Of a DNA stretch of 54,271 bases, positions 34,832 through 42,744 are shown one piece after another (position 1 is the first letter of the stretch; the number at the start of each line of letters is the position of its first letter). The stretch spans positions 1-54,271 of the forward strand of contig CAYWTM010000007.1 in NCBI GenBank assembly GCA_964460185.1. Reading direction: 5' to 3'. A model generated the notes under the pieces. It made no database searches. It was given only the letters and a program-made list of their open reading frames with translations, and was not told the origin of the DNA. The stretch comes from JAVJPJ01 sp040217295. GTDB lineage: Bacteria > Pseudomonadota > Alphaproteobacteria > Rhodobacterales > Rhodobacteraceae. The position numbers and the translations under genes were made by a program.

Positions 34832-36025
34832 ATGACCGACACGGATGTCGCGATTTCAGGCGGGGGGCCGGTTGGTTTGTGCCTGGCGCTTCTCCTGGCT
34901 CGCAAAGGCGTGGCGGTGCGTGTCTTCGAAGCGTCGCCCGAGCTATCCGAGGATCTGCGCGCCTCCACATTTCATCCGCCGACACTGGATATGCTGGACA
35001 GCATCGGCATTGCCGACACGCTGGTCGACGAGGGCCTGGTCTGTCCGCATTGGCAGGTGCGCATGCATCCTTCGGGCAACAGGGCCGTCTTTGATCTGTC
35101 GGTGTTGAACGACCATACCGGCCATCCTTACCGGTTGCAGTGCGAACAATGGAAACTGTCGCGGGCGCTGCTGGCGGCGCTGTCTCAAGAGGCAAACGCA
35201 CAGGTGCATTTCGGGACGGAAATCGACACCGTCACACAGGACGAAACAGGCGTGACACTGGTCATGACCGGCCCCGAGGGGCGCATCGAACATCGTGCGC
35301 GCCTGGGTGTCGGGGCCGACGGCGCCCGCAGTGCCGTCCGCACGGCGATGGGTCTTTCGCTTGAGGGTGAAACCTTCCCGGAAACCACCATCCTTGCGAC
35401 CACCACATTCCCGTTCGAGGACCATATGGAGGGGCTGTCGAACGTATCTTATTGTTGGAAGGAGGGCGGCAATTTCTCGCTTTTGAAAGTGCCGGGCCGG
35501 TGGCGCGTGTCGATCTATCCGCGCGAGGACCTGAGCGTGGAACAGCAACTGGAGCCCGAAGCGATCCAGCGGTCGCTGCAAGAGATCGTTGCGCGGGATG
35601 CCGAATACGAGGTCCGCGAAAGCCGGGCTTATCGCATTCATCAGCGGATCGCTCCGACCTATGTGAAAGGGCGGTTGGCGCTTGCGGGCGATGCGGCCCA
35701 TCTCAACAGCCCGGCTGGCGGGATGGGGCTGAACGGTGGGTTGCACGACGCTTTCGAGTTGTCCGAGACGCTTGCGGCGATTCTGGACGGGGCGTCCCTT
35801 GATCTGCTGGACCGGTATGACCGCCGGCGTCGTCCGATCGCGGCCGATCAGATCCTGGCACAGGCCGGACAGAACCGTGCCCGCATGCGCACGAAGGATC
35901 CGCAGCGCCGTCAGGAAATCATGGACGACCTGCAGGCCATCACGCGTGATCCCGCAAGGCTGAAGGCGCATCTGCTGCGCAGTTCCATGATCGACGGGTT
36001 GCGGCAGGCGGAGGCGATCACATGA
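34832..36025 (+). CDS. FAD-dependent aromatic monooxygenase (PHBH fold)
   Basis: 397 aa class A flavin monooxygenase. GGGPVG at residues 10-15 binds ADP; VGADGARSAVR is the DG motif at about 167-177; GDAAHLNSPAGGMGLNGG is the GD motif at about 287-304. Length and motifs fit salicylate, 4-hydroxybenzoate or 6-hydroxynicotinate hydroxylases, enzymes that hydroxylate an activated aromatic ring with NAD(P)H and O2. It overlaps the maleate-isomerase-like gene by ATGA. Substrate not assignable from the sequence alone. Confidence 0.88.
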   Translation: MTDTDVAISGGGPVGLCLALLLARKGVAVRVFEASPELSEDLRASTFHPPTLDMLDSIGIADTLVDEGLVCPHWQVRMHPSGNRAVFDLSVLNDHTGHPYRLQCEQWKLSRALLAALSQEANAQVHFGTEIDTVTQDETGVTLVMTGPEGRIEHRARLGVGADGARSAVRTAMGLSLEGETFPETTILATTTFPFEDHMEGLSNVSYCWKEGGNFSLLKVPGRWRVSIYPREDLSVEQQLEPEAIQRSLQEIVARDAEYEVRESRAYRIHQRIAPTYVKGRLALAGDAAHLNSPAGGMGLNGGLHDAFELSETLAAILDGASLDLLDRYDRRRRPIAADQILAQAGQNRARMRTKDPQRRQEIMDDLQAITRDPARLKAHLLRSSMIDGLRQAEAIT

Positions 36026-36798
36026 GCGTTGCGTATGCACCCAAAGGGCTTGTCGGGGTTCTTACGCCGCAAGCGAACACTACCGTGGAGCCGGAATTCG
36101 CCATCCTGACGCCTCCGGGCCACGCTTTTGTCAATGCGCGCCTGACCAGTGACAAACCGACCATTCCAGAACGGTTGCGCGATTATTTCGACCATTATGG
36201 CCAGGCGGCGCAGCAATTCGCCAACGCGCCGGTGTCGGCGATCGGGTTTGCTTGCACGGGCGCGTCGTATCTTGCCGGAACGGCCCGCGAGGATGAAACC
36301 CTTGCGGGGCTCGGCCAGCAATTCGGAGTGCCGGTCATCACGGCGGCAACCGCCGTGGTGGATGCGTTGGACGCACTTGACGCGACGCGGATCGCCCTGC
36401 TGTCGCCCTACGATCAGGCCCTCGATGACGCGAGCGCGGGGTATTGGACGGCGCGGGGCCGCGAGGTCGTTGCCCGCACCTCGACATTCGAGTCCAGCGA
36501 TGCGTTCCACCCGATCTATTCGATGTCGGGCACGCGTGCGGAAAGCAGTCTTGGGGCCGTTTCGGATGCGGGCGCACAGGCGATCGTCATGCTCGGCACG
36601 GGGATGCCGACATTGCAGACCATCGCCCGGTTTCCAAGGGTTGGCGACGCCGTCGTGCTGTCATGCATGTCGTGCCTGGTCTGGCGGCTCTACAGCGCCA
36701 GCCGCGGTGAGACACCGACGCGCGACAGCCTTTTGTCCTTCCATGACGATCCGGGCTGGAGGGAACGACTTGCGCGGTGGTTGGGCGCTGATGTGTGA
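36022..36798 (+). CDS. Maleate isomerase / arylmalonate decarboxylase-like Asp/Glu racemase family protein
   Basis: 258 aa. The two half-site Cys residues of the family are at Cys78 (IGFACTGASYL) and Cys215 or 218 (VVLSCMSCLVW); GVLTPQANTTVEPEF opens the protein as in maleate cis-trans isomerases. Such enzymes turn maleate into fumarate at the end of nicotinate or gentisate-type routes. Coupling to the upstream hydroxylase supports a catabolic role, but no ring-cleavage dioxygenase is in the window, so maleate as substrate is an inference. The next gene starts 182 bases later behind its own operator. Confidence 0.82.
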   Translation: MSVAYAPKGLVGVLTPQANTTVEPEFAILTPPGHAFVNARLTSDKPTIPERLRDYFDHYGQAAQQFANAPVSAIGFACTGASYLAGTAREDETLAGLGQQFGVPVITAATAVVDALDALDATRIALLSPYDQALDDASAGYWTARGREVVARTSTFESSDAFHPIYSMSGTRAESSLGAVSDAGAQAIVMLGTGMPTLQTIARFPRVGDAVVLSCMSCLVWRLYSASRGETPTRDSLLSFHDDPGWRERLARWLGADV

Positions 36799-36862
36799 TC
36801 TGTACCCCCTAGGTGGTCCTGCGACGGGCCGGCGGCGGCTTTGTCCTTAATGTGAGTTCAAA

Positions 36863-36882
36863 CTTGTTTTATAGATAAGACA
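36863..36882. promoter_or_regulatory. Palindromic operator, copy 2 (TRAP promoter)
   Basis: CTTGTTTTATAGATAAGACA, differing at three positions from the site at 34740-34759. It lies about 100 bases before the TRAP binding-protein gene. Confidence 0.65.
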
Positions 36883-36908
36883 TGTCTAGCGTCATCCAAA
36901 GACATGTC
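36877..36908. promoter_or_regulatory. Direct repeat AAGACATGTC, two copies 22 bases apart
   Basis: AAGACATGTC at 36877-36886 and 36899-36908. Each contains the self-complementary octamer GACATGTC. The 22-base period is close to two helical turns, so two protein dimers could bind the same face. The first copy overlaps the operator at 36863-36882. Confidence 0.45.
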
Positions 36909-36980
36909 CCGGGGTAAAAAGGGCACGACACGAAATCAAGCGGCGGCACCAGATGCGCCGATCATCAAAGGGAGATTCAT

Positions 36981-37994
36981 ATGACTTATTTCCACGGCAA
37001 AACTGCGCTCATGGGCGCGGCGGTCTTCGCCGGTTTGGCGCTTGGTGGTGCCGCAACGGCCCAGACGACCATCCGCGTCGCCTCTTTCACGCCAGAAGGC
37101 GCGGTTGGTGTGCAACACGTGATGATCCCATGGATGGAAGCCGTGCAGGAAGAACTGGGCGACAGCGTCGAGATGGTGCCCTTCTGGGGCGGCGCGCTGG
37201 GGCCAAGCCCGTTCGAACAATATGACCTGGTGCGCGACGGCGTCATCGATGTGGCATGGATCCTGCCCGGATACACCCCGGGCCAGTTCGCGCAACTTCA
37301 GGTGACGGAACTGCCCTTCCTGGTGGCTTCGGCCGAAGAGGCCTCGGTCGTCGGCTGGCGGCTGTTCGAGACCGGCATGCTGGAAGGGTTCGACGACGTC
37401 CATGTCCTGACCGTCTGGGCGCCTGACGTCACCAACATCCACCTCACCGATCCTGTCACTTCCCTGGAAGAGCTGAACGGCACGTCCTTGCGCACGGCAG
37501 GTGCAACGCAGGCATTGTTCGTCGATGCAATCGGCGCTGCGCCGCAGACGCTTGGTTCGACCGAGGCCAACGAAGCCATGGGCCGCGGCACCATCGACGG
37601 CCAGCTTCAGGGCTGGACAGGCATGAACACCTTTGGCGGTTTTGCGGTGTCCAATGGCGCCTACCGTGTGCCCATCGGCGCGTCACCCTTCCTTTTGCTG
37701 ATGAACCTCGATCTGTGGGAAAGCCTGACCCCCGAGCAGCAAGAGGTCATGATGCGCCACGGTGGCGAAGACTTGGCGCGCCGGGGCGGCCAGGCCTATG
37801 ACCAGATCACGCTTGGCATCATCGATGCTCAGCGCGACGCGGGCTACGTGATCGAAGAAGCGGATGAAGCCGACATCACCCGGTACCAGGAAGCCTATTC
37901 CGGCATCTACGACCAGTGGATCGCCGACACGTCGAACGGCGCAGACGTGCTGTCGACATTCCAGGACCTGATCGCAGGCTACCGCGCGCAGTAA
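36981..37994 (+). CDS. dctP: TRAP transporter substrate-binding protein (DctP family)
   Basis: 337 aa periplasmic protein. Signal peptide about 1-30, cleaved after TAQ of GGAATAQTTIRVASF. The mature protein follows the DctP pattern, with GGALGPSPFEQYDLVRDGVID, LNGTSLRTAGATQALF and GTIDGQLQGWTGM; the Arg in SLRTAG is the conserved carboxylate-binding residue of TRAP proteins. AGGGAGA precedes the ATG. First gene of dctP-dctQ-dctM, transcribed from a promoter carrying the shared operator. A carboxylate, probably an aromatic or related acid given the neighbours, is the likely ligand. Confidence 0.92.
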   Translation: MTYFHGKTALMGAAVFAGLALGGAATAQTTIRVASFTPEGAVGVQHVMIPWMEAVQEELGDSVEMVPFWGGALGPSPFEQYDLVRDGVIDVAWILPGYTPGQFAQLQVTELPFLVASAEEASVVGWRLFETGMLEGFDDVHVLTVWAPDVTNIHLTDPVTSLEELNGTSLRTAGATQALFVDAIGAAPQTLGSTEANEAMGRGTIDGQLQGWTGMNTFGGFAVSNGAYRVPIGASPFLLLMNLDLWESLTPEQQEVMMRHGGEDLARRGGQAYDQITLGIIDAQRDAGYVIEEADEADITRYQEAYSGIYDQWIADTSNGADVLSTFQDLIAGYRAQ

Positions 37995-38037
37995 CGAGGC
38001 CTGTGACGGTTGCAAACAGCTTGGTGGGAGCCGCTTC

Positions 38038-38658
38038 ATGCTAAACTTCTCCGGTCAGCGCCGATGGCTCGAAAAAGGCACTGATGCTCTGGCGCTGATC
38101 GGATTCGCCGGTCTTGTGGTGATCTGCCTGGTCACGATGTATGACGGCCTGGCGCGGTATCTGGGGTTCCCGCGGGTCTACGGCCTGCGGGATTTCGGGG
38201 AGGTCATCTTTGCCGTCCTGATCGCCTGTTGCTTTCCCATCGGGCTGTTGCGCAACCAGAACATCGCGATCACCTTTCTTGGCACGGGCCTGGGCAAATG
38301 GTTCGGGCAGGGGCCGACGCGGTGGCTTAACCTGATGGCGGCCATCCTCACGCTGGCGGCGTTCTTGATCATCACATCTGCCTTGCTCGAACGGGCGGCT
38401 GGTCTTGGTGACAGGACAACACGCACGGCCGTCATGATCGTTGCCCCCTGGGTCTGGGGGGCATCCATCATCTTGTGTATCGCGGTCTTCATTCAGATCT
38501 GGGTGACGATCGCGCGGATCGCGGAATTGCGACCGGGTGTCGTGATCGTGGATGATCACGGCGGGGCCACGGAAACCGGCCTCGAGAATATCTCTTTGGA
38601 AGAGCCAGCGCCTTCTGACAACCTGTCCCGCAACCCTGACGAGCGTCCCGAAAAATGA
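38038..38658 (+). CDS. dctQ: TRAP transporter small permease (DctQ family)
   Basis: 206 aa with four membrane helices (about 18-36, 58-76, 95-115 and 133-155) and a soluble, charged C-terminal tail of about 40 residues, longer than usual. The helix 2 region GLRDFGEVIFAVLIACCFPI-GLL is typical of DctQ. Overlaps the large permease gene by ATGA. Confidence 0.88.
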   Translation: MLNFSGQRRWLEKGTDALALIGFAGLVVICLVTMYDGLARYLGFPRVYGLRDFGEVIFAVLIACCFPIGLLRNQNIAITFLGTGLGKWFGQGPTRWLNLMAAILTLAAFLIITSALLERAAGLGDRTTRTAVMIVAPWVWGASIILCIAVFIQIWVTIARIAELRPGVVIVDDHGGATETGLENISLEEPAPSDNLSRNPDERPEK

Positions 38659-39968
38659 ATTCTGGTTTTGAACTCGCGCTGATCGGGTTGGCTGCGATGT
38701 TTGCCCTGATCTTTCTGCATGTGCCGATCGGGGTTGCGATGCTGCTGATCGGAGTGGCGGGGATCGCCACGTTCATCGGCTTCGACCGTGCGCTGTCGCT
38801 GGTGTCGGCCGAAACCTATTCCGCGATCGGTTCGGAAAGCCTGGCGGTGATCGCAATCTTCCTGCTGATGGGCAGCTTTGCGACGGTGGCCGGACTTTCA
38901 ACCGATCTTTTCCGCATTGCCAACGCGTTCCTCGGGCATCGCAAGGGGGGTCTTGCGGCCGCAACGGTGGGGGGCTGCGCGGGGTTCGGCGCCATCTGCG
39001 GATCGTCCGTGGCCACCACGGCCACGATGGCGCGCATCGCCATTCCCGAGATGACCCGACGGTCCTAAGACAGCGGCTTTGCCGCCGGATCGGTCGCGGC
39101 GGGCGGCACCCTAGGCATCCTCATTCCTCCGTCGGTGATCATGGTGCTTTACGCCGTGCTGACCGAAAACTCCCCGCTTGCCCTGTTCGTGGCGGGGCTT
39201 GTTCCGGGGCTGATCGCGGTGGTCTTGTATCTCATCGCCATCGAGTTGACCGTCCGGCGCAACCCCGGCCTTGCCCCCGAGGCAGAGCGGATGCCCTGGC
39301 ACGAAAGATGGCGGGTCGTGCGCAGCGGGTGGCGGGCGATCGTGGTGATCATCGGTGTCGCGGTCGGCATCTATGGCGGGATCTTCACCGTGCTCGAAGC
39401 GGCCAGCGTGGGGGCCGCGCTGACCTTCATCTTTGCGCTGTTTTCCGGAAACCTCAGCCGCAAGGTGTTCGCGGAATGCCTCAAGGAAACGGCCGGCAAC
39501 ACCTGCATGATCTTCGTGATCATCATCGGTGCCAATGTCCTGGGACGATTCCTGGCCTTTACGCGGGCGCCCGACATCATCGTGAATTCCATCGAGGCCG
39601 TGGGGTTTGCGCCGTGGATCATCTTGCTGATCCTGATCGTCTTCTACATCATCCTGGGCAGCATTTTCGACACCGTCGCGGCCATGGTCATCACCTTGCC
39701 GTTCACCTATCCGCTTGTTGTCGGATCCCTGGGCATGGATCCGATCTGGTGGGGCATCGTCATGGTCATGGTGATGGAGATCGGAATGATAACGCCGCCC
39801 ATAGGCATCAATGTCTTCGTGCTGCACGGGGTGGCCAAGAACATACCGCTCAGCCGGATCTATGCCGGGATCGTGCCCTACCTCGCGGCAGATTTCGTGC
39901 GTCTGGCATTGATCGTCGCCATGCCGGTGCTGGCCATCGGACTGCCGAAATTACTGGGATACATGTGA
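38655..39968 (+). pseudogene. dctM: TRAP transporter large permease (DctM) interrupted by an in-frame stop
   Basis: Reads as a full-length DctM of 437 codons in one frame, except for a TAA at 39066-39068. Before it: LLMGSFATVAGLSTDLFRIA, GGCAGFGAICGSSVATTATM and MARIAIPEMTRRS. After it, in the same frame: DSGFAAGSVAAGGTLGILIP-PSVIMVLYAVLTENS through to GMITPPIGINVFVLHGVAKN, as in intact DctM proteins. Homologs usually have a Tyr in this position (RRYGYS-type loop), and TAT or TAC to TAA is a single substitution. All other motifs are intact, so the event is very recent, or a sequencing error. A restart at 39135 (ATG) would give only the C-terminal half. Confidence 0.85.
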
Positions 39969-41662
39969 TGTCCGCCGGCGCCTTGGAGACGCCGGTTCTT
40001 GTCGTCGGCGGCGGGCCTGTCGGCCTGACGCTTGCCGGCGAGCTGGGCTGGCGGGGGGGCGAGGCCATGTTGGTCGAAACCCGCGAAGGTCCCACCGAAC
40101 ACCCCAAGGCGACCCTTCTGGGTGCCCGGTCGATGGAGTATTTTCGTCGGTGGGGCATCATCGACCAAATCTATGCGCGCGCCCTGCCGCCCGAAATCAA
40201 CTATTTCATCACCTTCTCCACCCGGCTGACCGGACACGAGTTGCACCGCGTCACGTCGCCCTCGATCGGCGACACGATCGAGCGCCCGCCAGAGATCATG
40301 GCCCGCTACCGCGAGCTGTCGTGGTCGCCCTATTACAAGACCCAGATCGGCCAGCAGGCGCTGGAGCCGGTATTGCTGGAGTTCTTGCGCAACCAGCCCT
40401 CCATCGAGATGCGCCACGGGCATCGCTTCATCGATTTCGAGGAGGATGCCGAGGGCGTGACAAGCACGGTCGAGGATTTGGCGACCGGCAAGACCGTGAC
40501 CGTCCGCTCGAAATATCTTGTTGGGTGCGATGGTGGCGGATCGGCCATTCGCAAGAATCTTGGTATCCGCATGAACGGGCGCGGGCGTATTCGCCCCAAT
40601 GTCAGCTTTTTTTTCGAATCCGACGCGTTTCTCAAGGTTCACGGTCGCGGTGTCGGGAATCTCTATTTCATCTTCGCGCCTGACAGTTTTGGCGTGGTGA
40701 CCGCAATCGACGGTGCGCGGCGCTGGAATTATCAGCTCTATTTCCTGGACCCGACGCGGCGCACCGATGAAGTGACCCCTGATGAAGCCCTGTTCGGGAT
40801 GATGGGGCGCCCCTTTGACTACGACCTCAAGGGGGTGCAGCACTGGCACCACCACCAGTCCGTTGCGCGGGCGTTTCGGTCGCGGCCCGATGGGGACGTT
40901 GCCGGCAAGACGGGGCGGGTGTTCCTTGCAGGGGATGCGGCGCATCTGTTTCCGCCCACCGGCGGGGTCGGCATGAATACCGGGATCGGGGATGCGGTCG
41001 ATCTCGGCTGGAAGCTTGACGCGGTTCTCAAAGGATGGGGCGGCGCCGATCTGCTGCGATCCTACGAACACGAACGCAAGCCAATCGCGGTGCGCAACAG
41101 CGTGATCTCGGCGAACAATTCCGACAAGATCGACATGGTCATGGACGAAACGCCCCCCGAGGTCGAACAAGCTGGCCCCGAGGGCGACGCGATCCGCGCG
41201 GAAGTTGCGCGCAAGATCCGGTGGATGGCACGGCAATTCAACTCGGCCGGCACCCATCTGGGCTATCGCTACATCGCCAGCCCGGTGATTTGCGCCGATG
41301 GCACTGCCGAACCACCCGACGACCCGAACCAGGTTGTGCCGTCCACCTGGCCCGGGTCGCGCGCGCCCCACGCATGGCTGACCGAAGACACCAGCGTGCG
41401 CGGCCGCTCGACCCTTGACTGGTTCGGGCGCGATTTCGTGCTTGTTGCGGCGCGCGACGCAGATGGCCAGCAGATCGAGGCGGCTTTTGCCCGCGCAGGC
41501 GCGCCGCTTCGCACCGAGGTCATGCCCGGCCCCGATATCGAGACCCTGTTCGAGGCGCCCCTGGTTCTGGTTCGCCCCGACGGGCATGTCGCCTGGCGTG
41601 GTACAAGCGCAACCTTGGACGAGGCGCATTTGATCGCGTCTCGGGTCACTGGGCAGACCTGA
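39968..41662 (+). CDS. FAD-dependent monooxygenase (phenol hydroxylase / MhpA-like)
   Basis: 564 aa. GGGPVG (about residues 14-19), a DG motif LVGCDGGGSAIRKNLGI and the GD motif FLAGDAAHLFPPTGGVGMNT followed by GIGDAVDLGWKL define a class A flavin hydroxylase with the longer C-terminal thioredoxin-like domain of the PheA/TfdB/MhpA group (about 410-564). The start overlaps the dctM stop as TGATG; an open frame continues upstream to 39308 but only as an alternative reading of dctM. It is last in the TRAP operon, so uptake and ring hydroxylation are made together. Confidence 0.9.
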   Translation: MSAGALETPVLVVGGGPVGLTLAGELGWRGGEAMLVETREGPTEHPKATLLGARSMEYFRRWGIIDQIYARALPPEINYFITFSTRLTGHELHRVTSPSIGDTIERPPEIMARYRELSWSPYYKTQIGQQALEPVLLEFLRNQPSIEMRHGHRFIDFEEDAEGVTSTVEDLATGKTVTVRSKYLVGCDGGGSAIRKNLGIRMNGRGRIRPNVSFFFESDAFLKVHGRGVGNLYFIFAPDSFGVVTAIDGARRWNYQLYFLDPTRRTDEVTPDEALFGMMGRPFDYDLKGVQHWHHHQSVARAFRSRPDGDVAGKTGRVFLAGDAAHLFPPTGGVGMNTGIGDAVDLGWKLDAVLKGWGGADLLRSYEHERKPIAVRNSVISANNSDKIDMVMDETPPEVEQAGPEGDAIRAEVARKIRWMARQFNSAGTHLGYRYIASPVICADGTAEPPDDPNQVVPSTWPGSRAPHAWLTEDTSVRGRSTLDWFGRDFVLVAARDADGQQIEAAFARAGAPLRTEVMPGPDIETLFEAPLVLVRPDGHVAWRGTSATLDEAHLIASRVTGQT

Positions 41663-41709
41663 TATTCGCGTGGTCCCATGACCCGAACCGGCAGCTTGAC
41701 GGGGCAGGT

Positions 41710-41759
41710 GGCCCGGCATCGGGGAAACCGGGCCCTTTGGGCGCGGGTTCATGCCCGCG
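41710..41759 (+). terminator. Two tandem hairpins after the TRAP/monooxygenase operon
   Basis: First stem GGCCCGG / CCGGGCC (41710-41734, 11-base loop), followed by CTTTGGG; second stem CGCGGG / CCCGCG (41742-41759, 6-base loop). They begin 47 bases after the monooxygenase stop and end before the regulator gene. Confidence 0.5.
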
Positions 41760-41926
41760 TCGATGACGGGTTCCCATGCATGGCATTCGATCTCCTCAAA
41801 CACATGCGCTTCAAGTATAAAGGTATGAAAATACTCGCCGGTTGAATATCGTGATCGCGGATCGTCAACGGGTTGACCGAGGCGTGCATTGCCATAGCAT
41901 CACACCTTGTTGGGAGGCCAATTTCC

Positions 41927-42721
41927 GTGACCATCCATACCCAAGCGAAGGTACCCGAAGGCGGCAAGGCTCGCCGGGTCTACCTGTCCCTGCGCGACGA
42001 AATCACCAACGGAACGTTGTTGCCCGGCGCGCGCCTTCCAGGTGAACACAAGCTGGCCGCCAACTTCGACGTGAGCCGCATCACGATCCGGCGCGCGCTG
42101 GATGCGCTGGCCATGGATGGCCTGATCGAAAAACGCGCCGGCACCGGGTCGATCGTGTTGCGTGTCGCGGCGGACGAGCAGCGCATCGCGGCGGATTTCG
42201 CCACCCTGATCCCGCAACTTGTGGAAATGGACAGGACGACCACGGTCCGTCTGCTGTCGTTCTCTTACGCGGCTGCGTCCGAGGCGGTGGCCAAGGCGCT
42301 TGGTATCGAAACCGGCGCCAAGGTGCAAACGGCCGTTCGTGTGCGATCTTTCGGGGATCAGCCATTTTCGCATCTCACGACCTACGTTCCCGAAGGCATA
42401 GCCGAAACCTACGACGAGGCTGATCTTGCAACGCAGCCGCTGTTCCGCCTTTTGGAGAAAAGCGGGGTCGCGGTGGATTCCGCGCATCAGTCGGTGTCGG
42501 CCGCCCTTGCATTGCCCAATGTCGCCGAGGCGCTCAACATTGCGGTCGGATCGCCCCTGCTGTTCGTGCAGCGGGTCGTGCGTGACAACAAGGGACGGGG
42601 CGTGGAATACCTGTCCGCGCTCTATCGGCCTGACCTTTTCCGGCTGGAGATGGGTCTGGCACGGGTAGGGGCCGGAGAGACGCGCCACTGGGAACCGGTC
42701 ATCGGCGCCCGCGACACCTGA
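41927..42721 (+). CDS. GntR-family regulator, UTRA (HutC) subfamily
   Basis: 264 aa from the GTG at 41927, which has GGGAGG nine bases upstream; the TTG at 41873 lacks one. Winged helix at about residues 15-80 (VYLSLRDEITNGTLLPGARL, KLAANFDVSRITIRRALDAL, DGLIEKRAGTGSIV) and a UTRA ligand domain from about 95 to 245 (ETGAKVQTAVRVRSFGDQPF, SPLLFVQRVVRDNKGRGVEY). It is the only regulator in the aromatic island and so the best candidate to bind the shared TGTCTTAT-N2-ATAAGACA operator, although UTRA proteins more often recognise shorter GT-N-TA-N-AC sites. An AGTAT / ATACT inverted repeat at 41814-41835 lies in its own leader. Confidence 0.9.
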   Translation: MTIHTQAKVPEGGKARRVYLSLRDEITNGTLLPGARLPGEHKLAANFDVSRITIRRALDALAMDGLIEKRAGTGSIVLRVAADEQRIAADFATLIPQLVEMDRTTTVRLLSFSYAAASEAVAKALGIETGAKVQTAVRVRSFGDQPFSHLTTYVPEGIAETYDEADLATQPLFRLLEKSGVAVDSAHQSVSAALALPNVAEALNIAVGSPLLFVQRVVRDNKGRGVEYLSALYRPDLFRLEMGLARVGAGETRHWEPVIGARDT

Positions 42722-42744
42722 CCGGGCGATCCCCCGAAACCGCG

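Noticed and set aside
36022..36798. Glutamate or aspartate racemase
   Set aside because: The fold is related, but the N terminus and the Cys contexts fit the maleate isomerase/arylmalonate decarboxylase branch better.
39308..39967. N-terminal extension of the FAD monooxygenase (784-codon frame)
   Set aside because: The extension is a shifted reading of dctM and has no homology; the flavoprotein begins with its FAD motif right after 39968.
41814..41835. AGTAT / ATACT inverted repeat before the UTRA regulator as a strong operator
   Set aside because: Only 5-bp arms with a 12-base spacer and no second copy found; mentioned only as a possibility in the gene entry.
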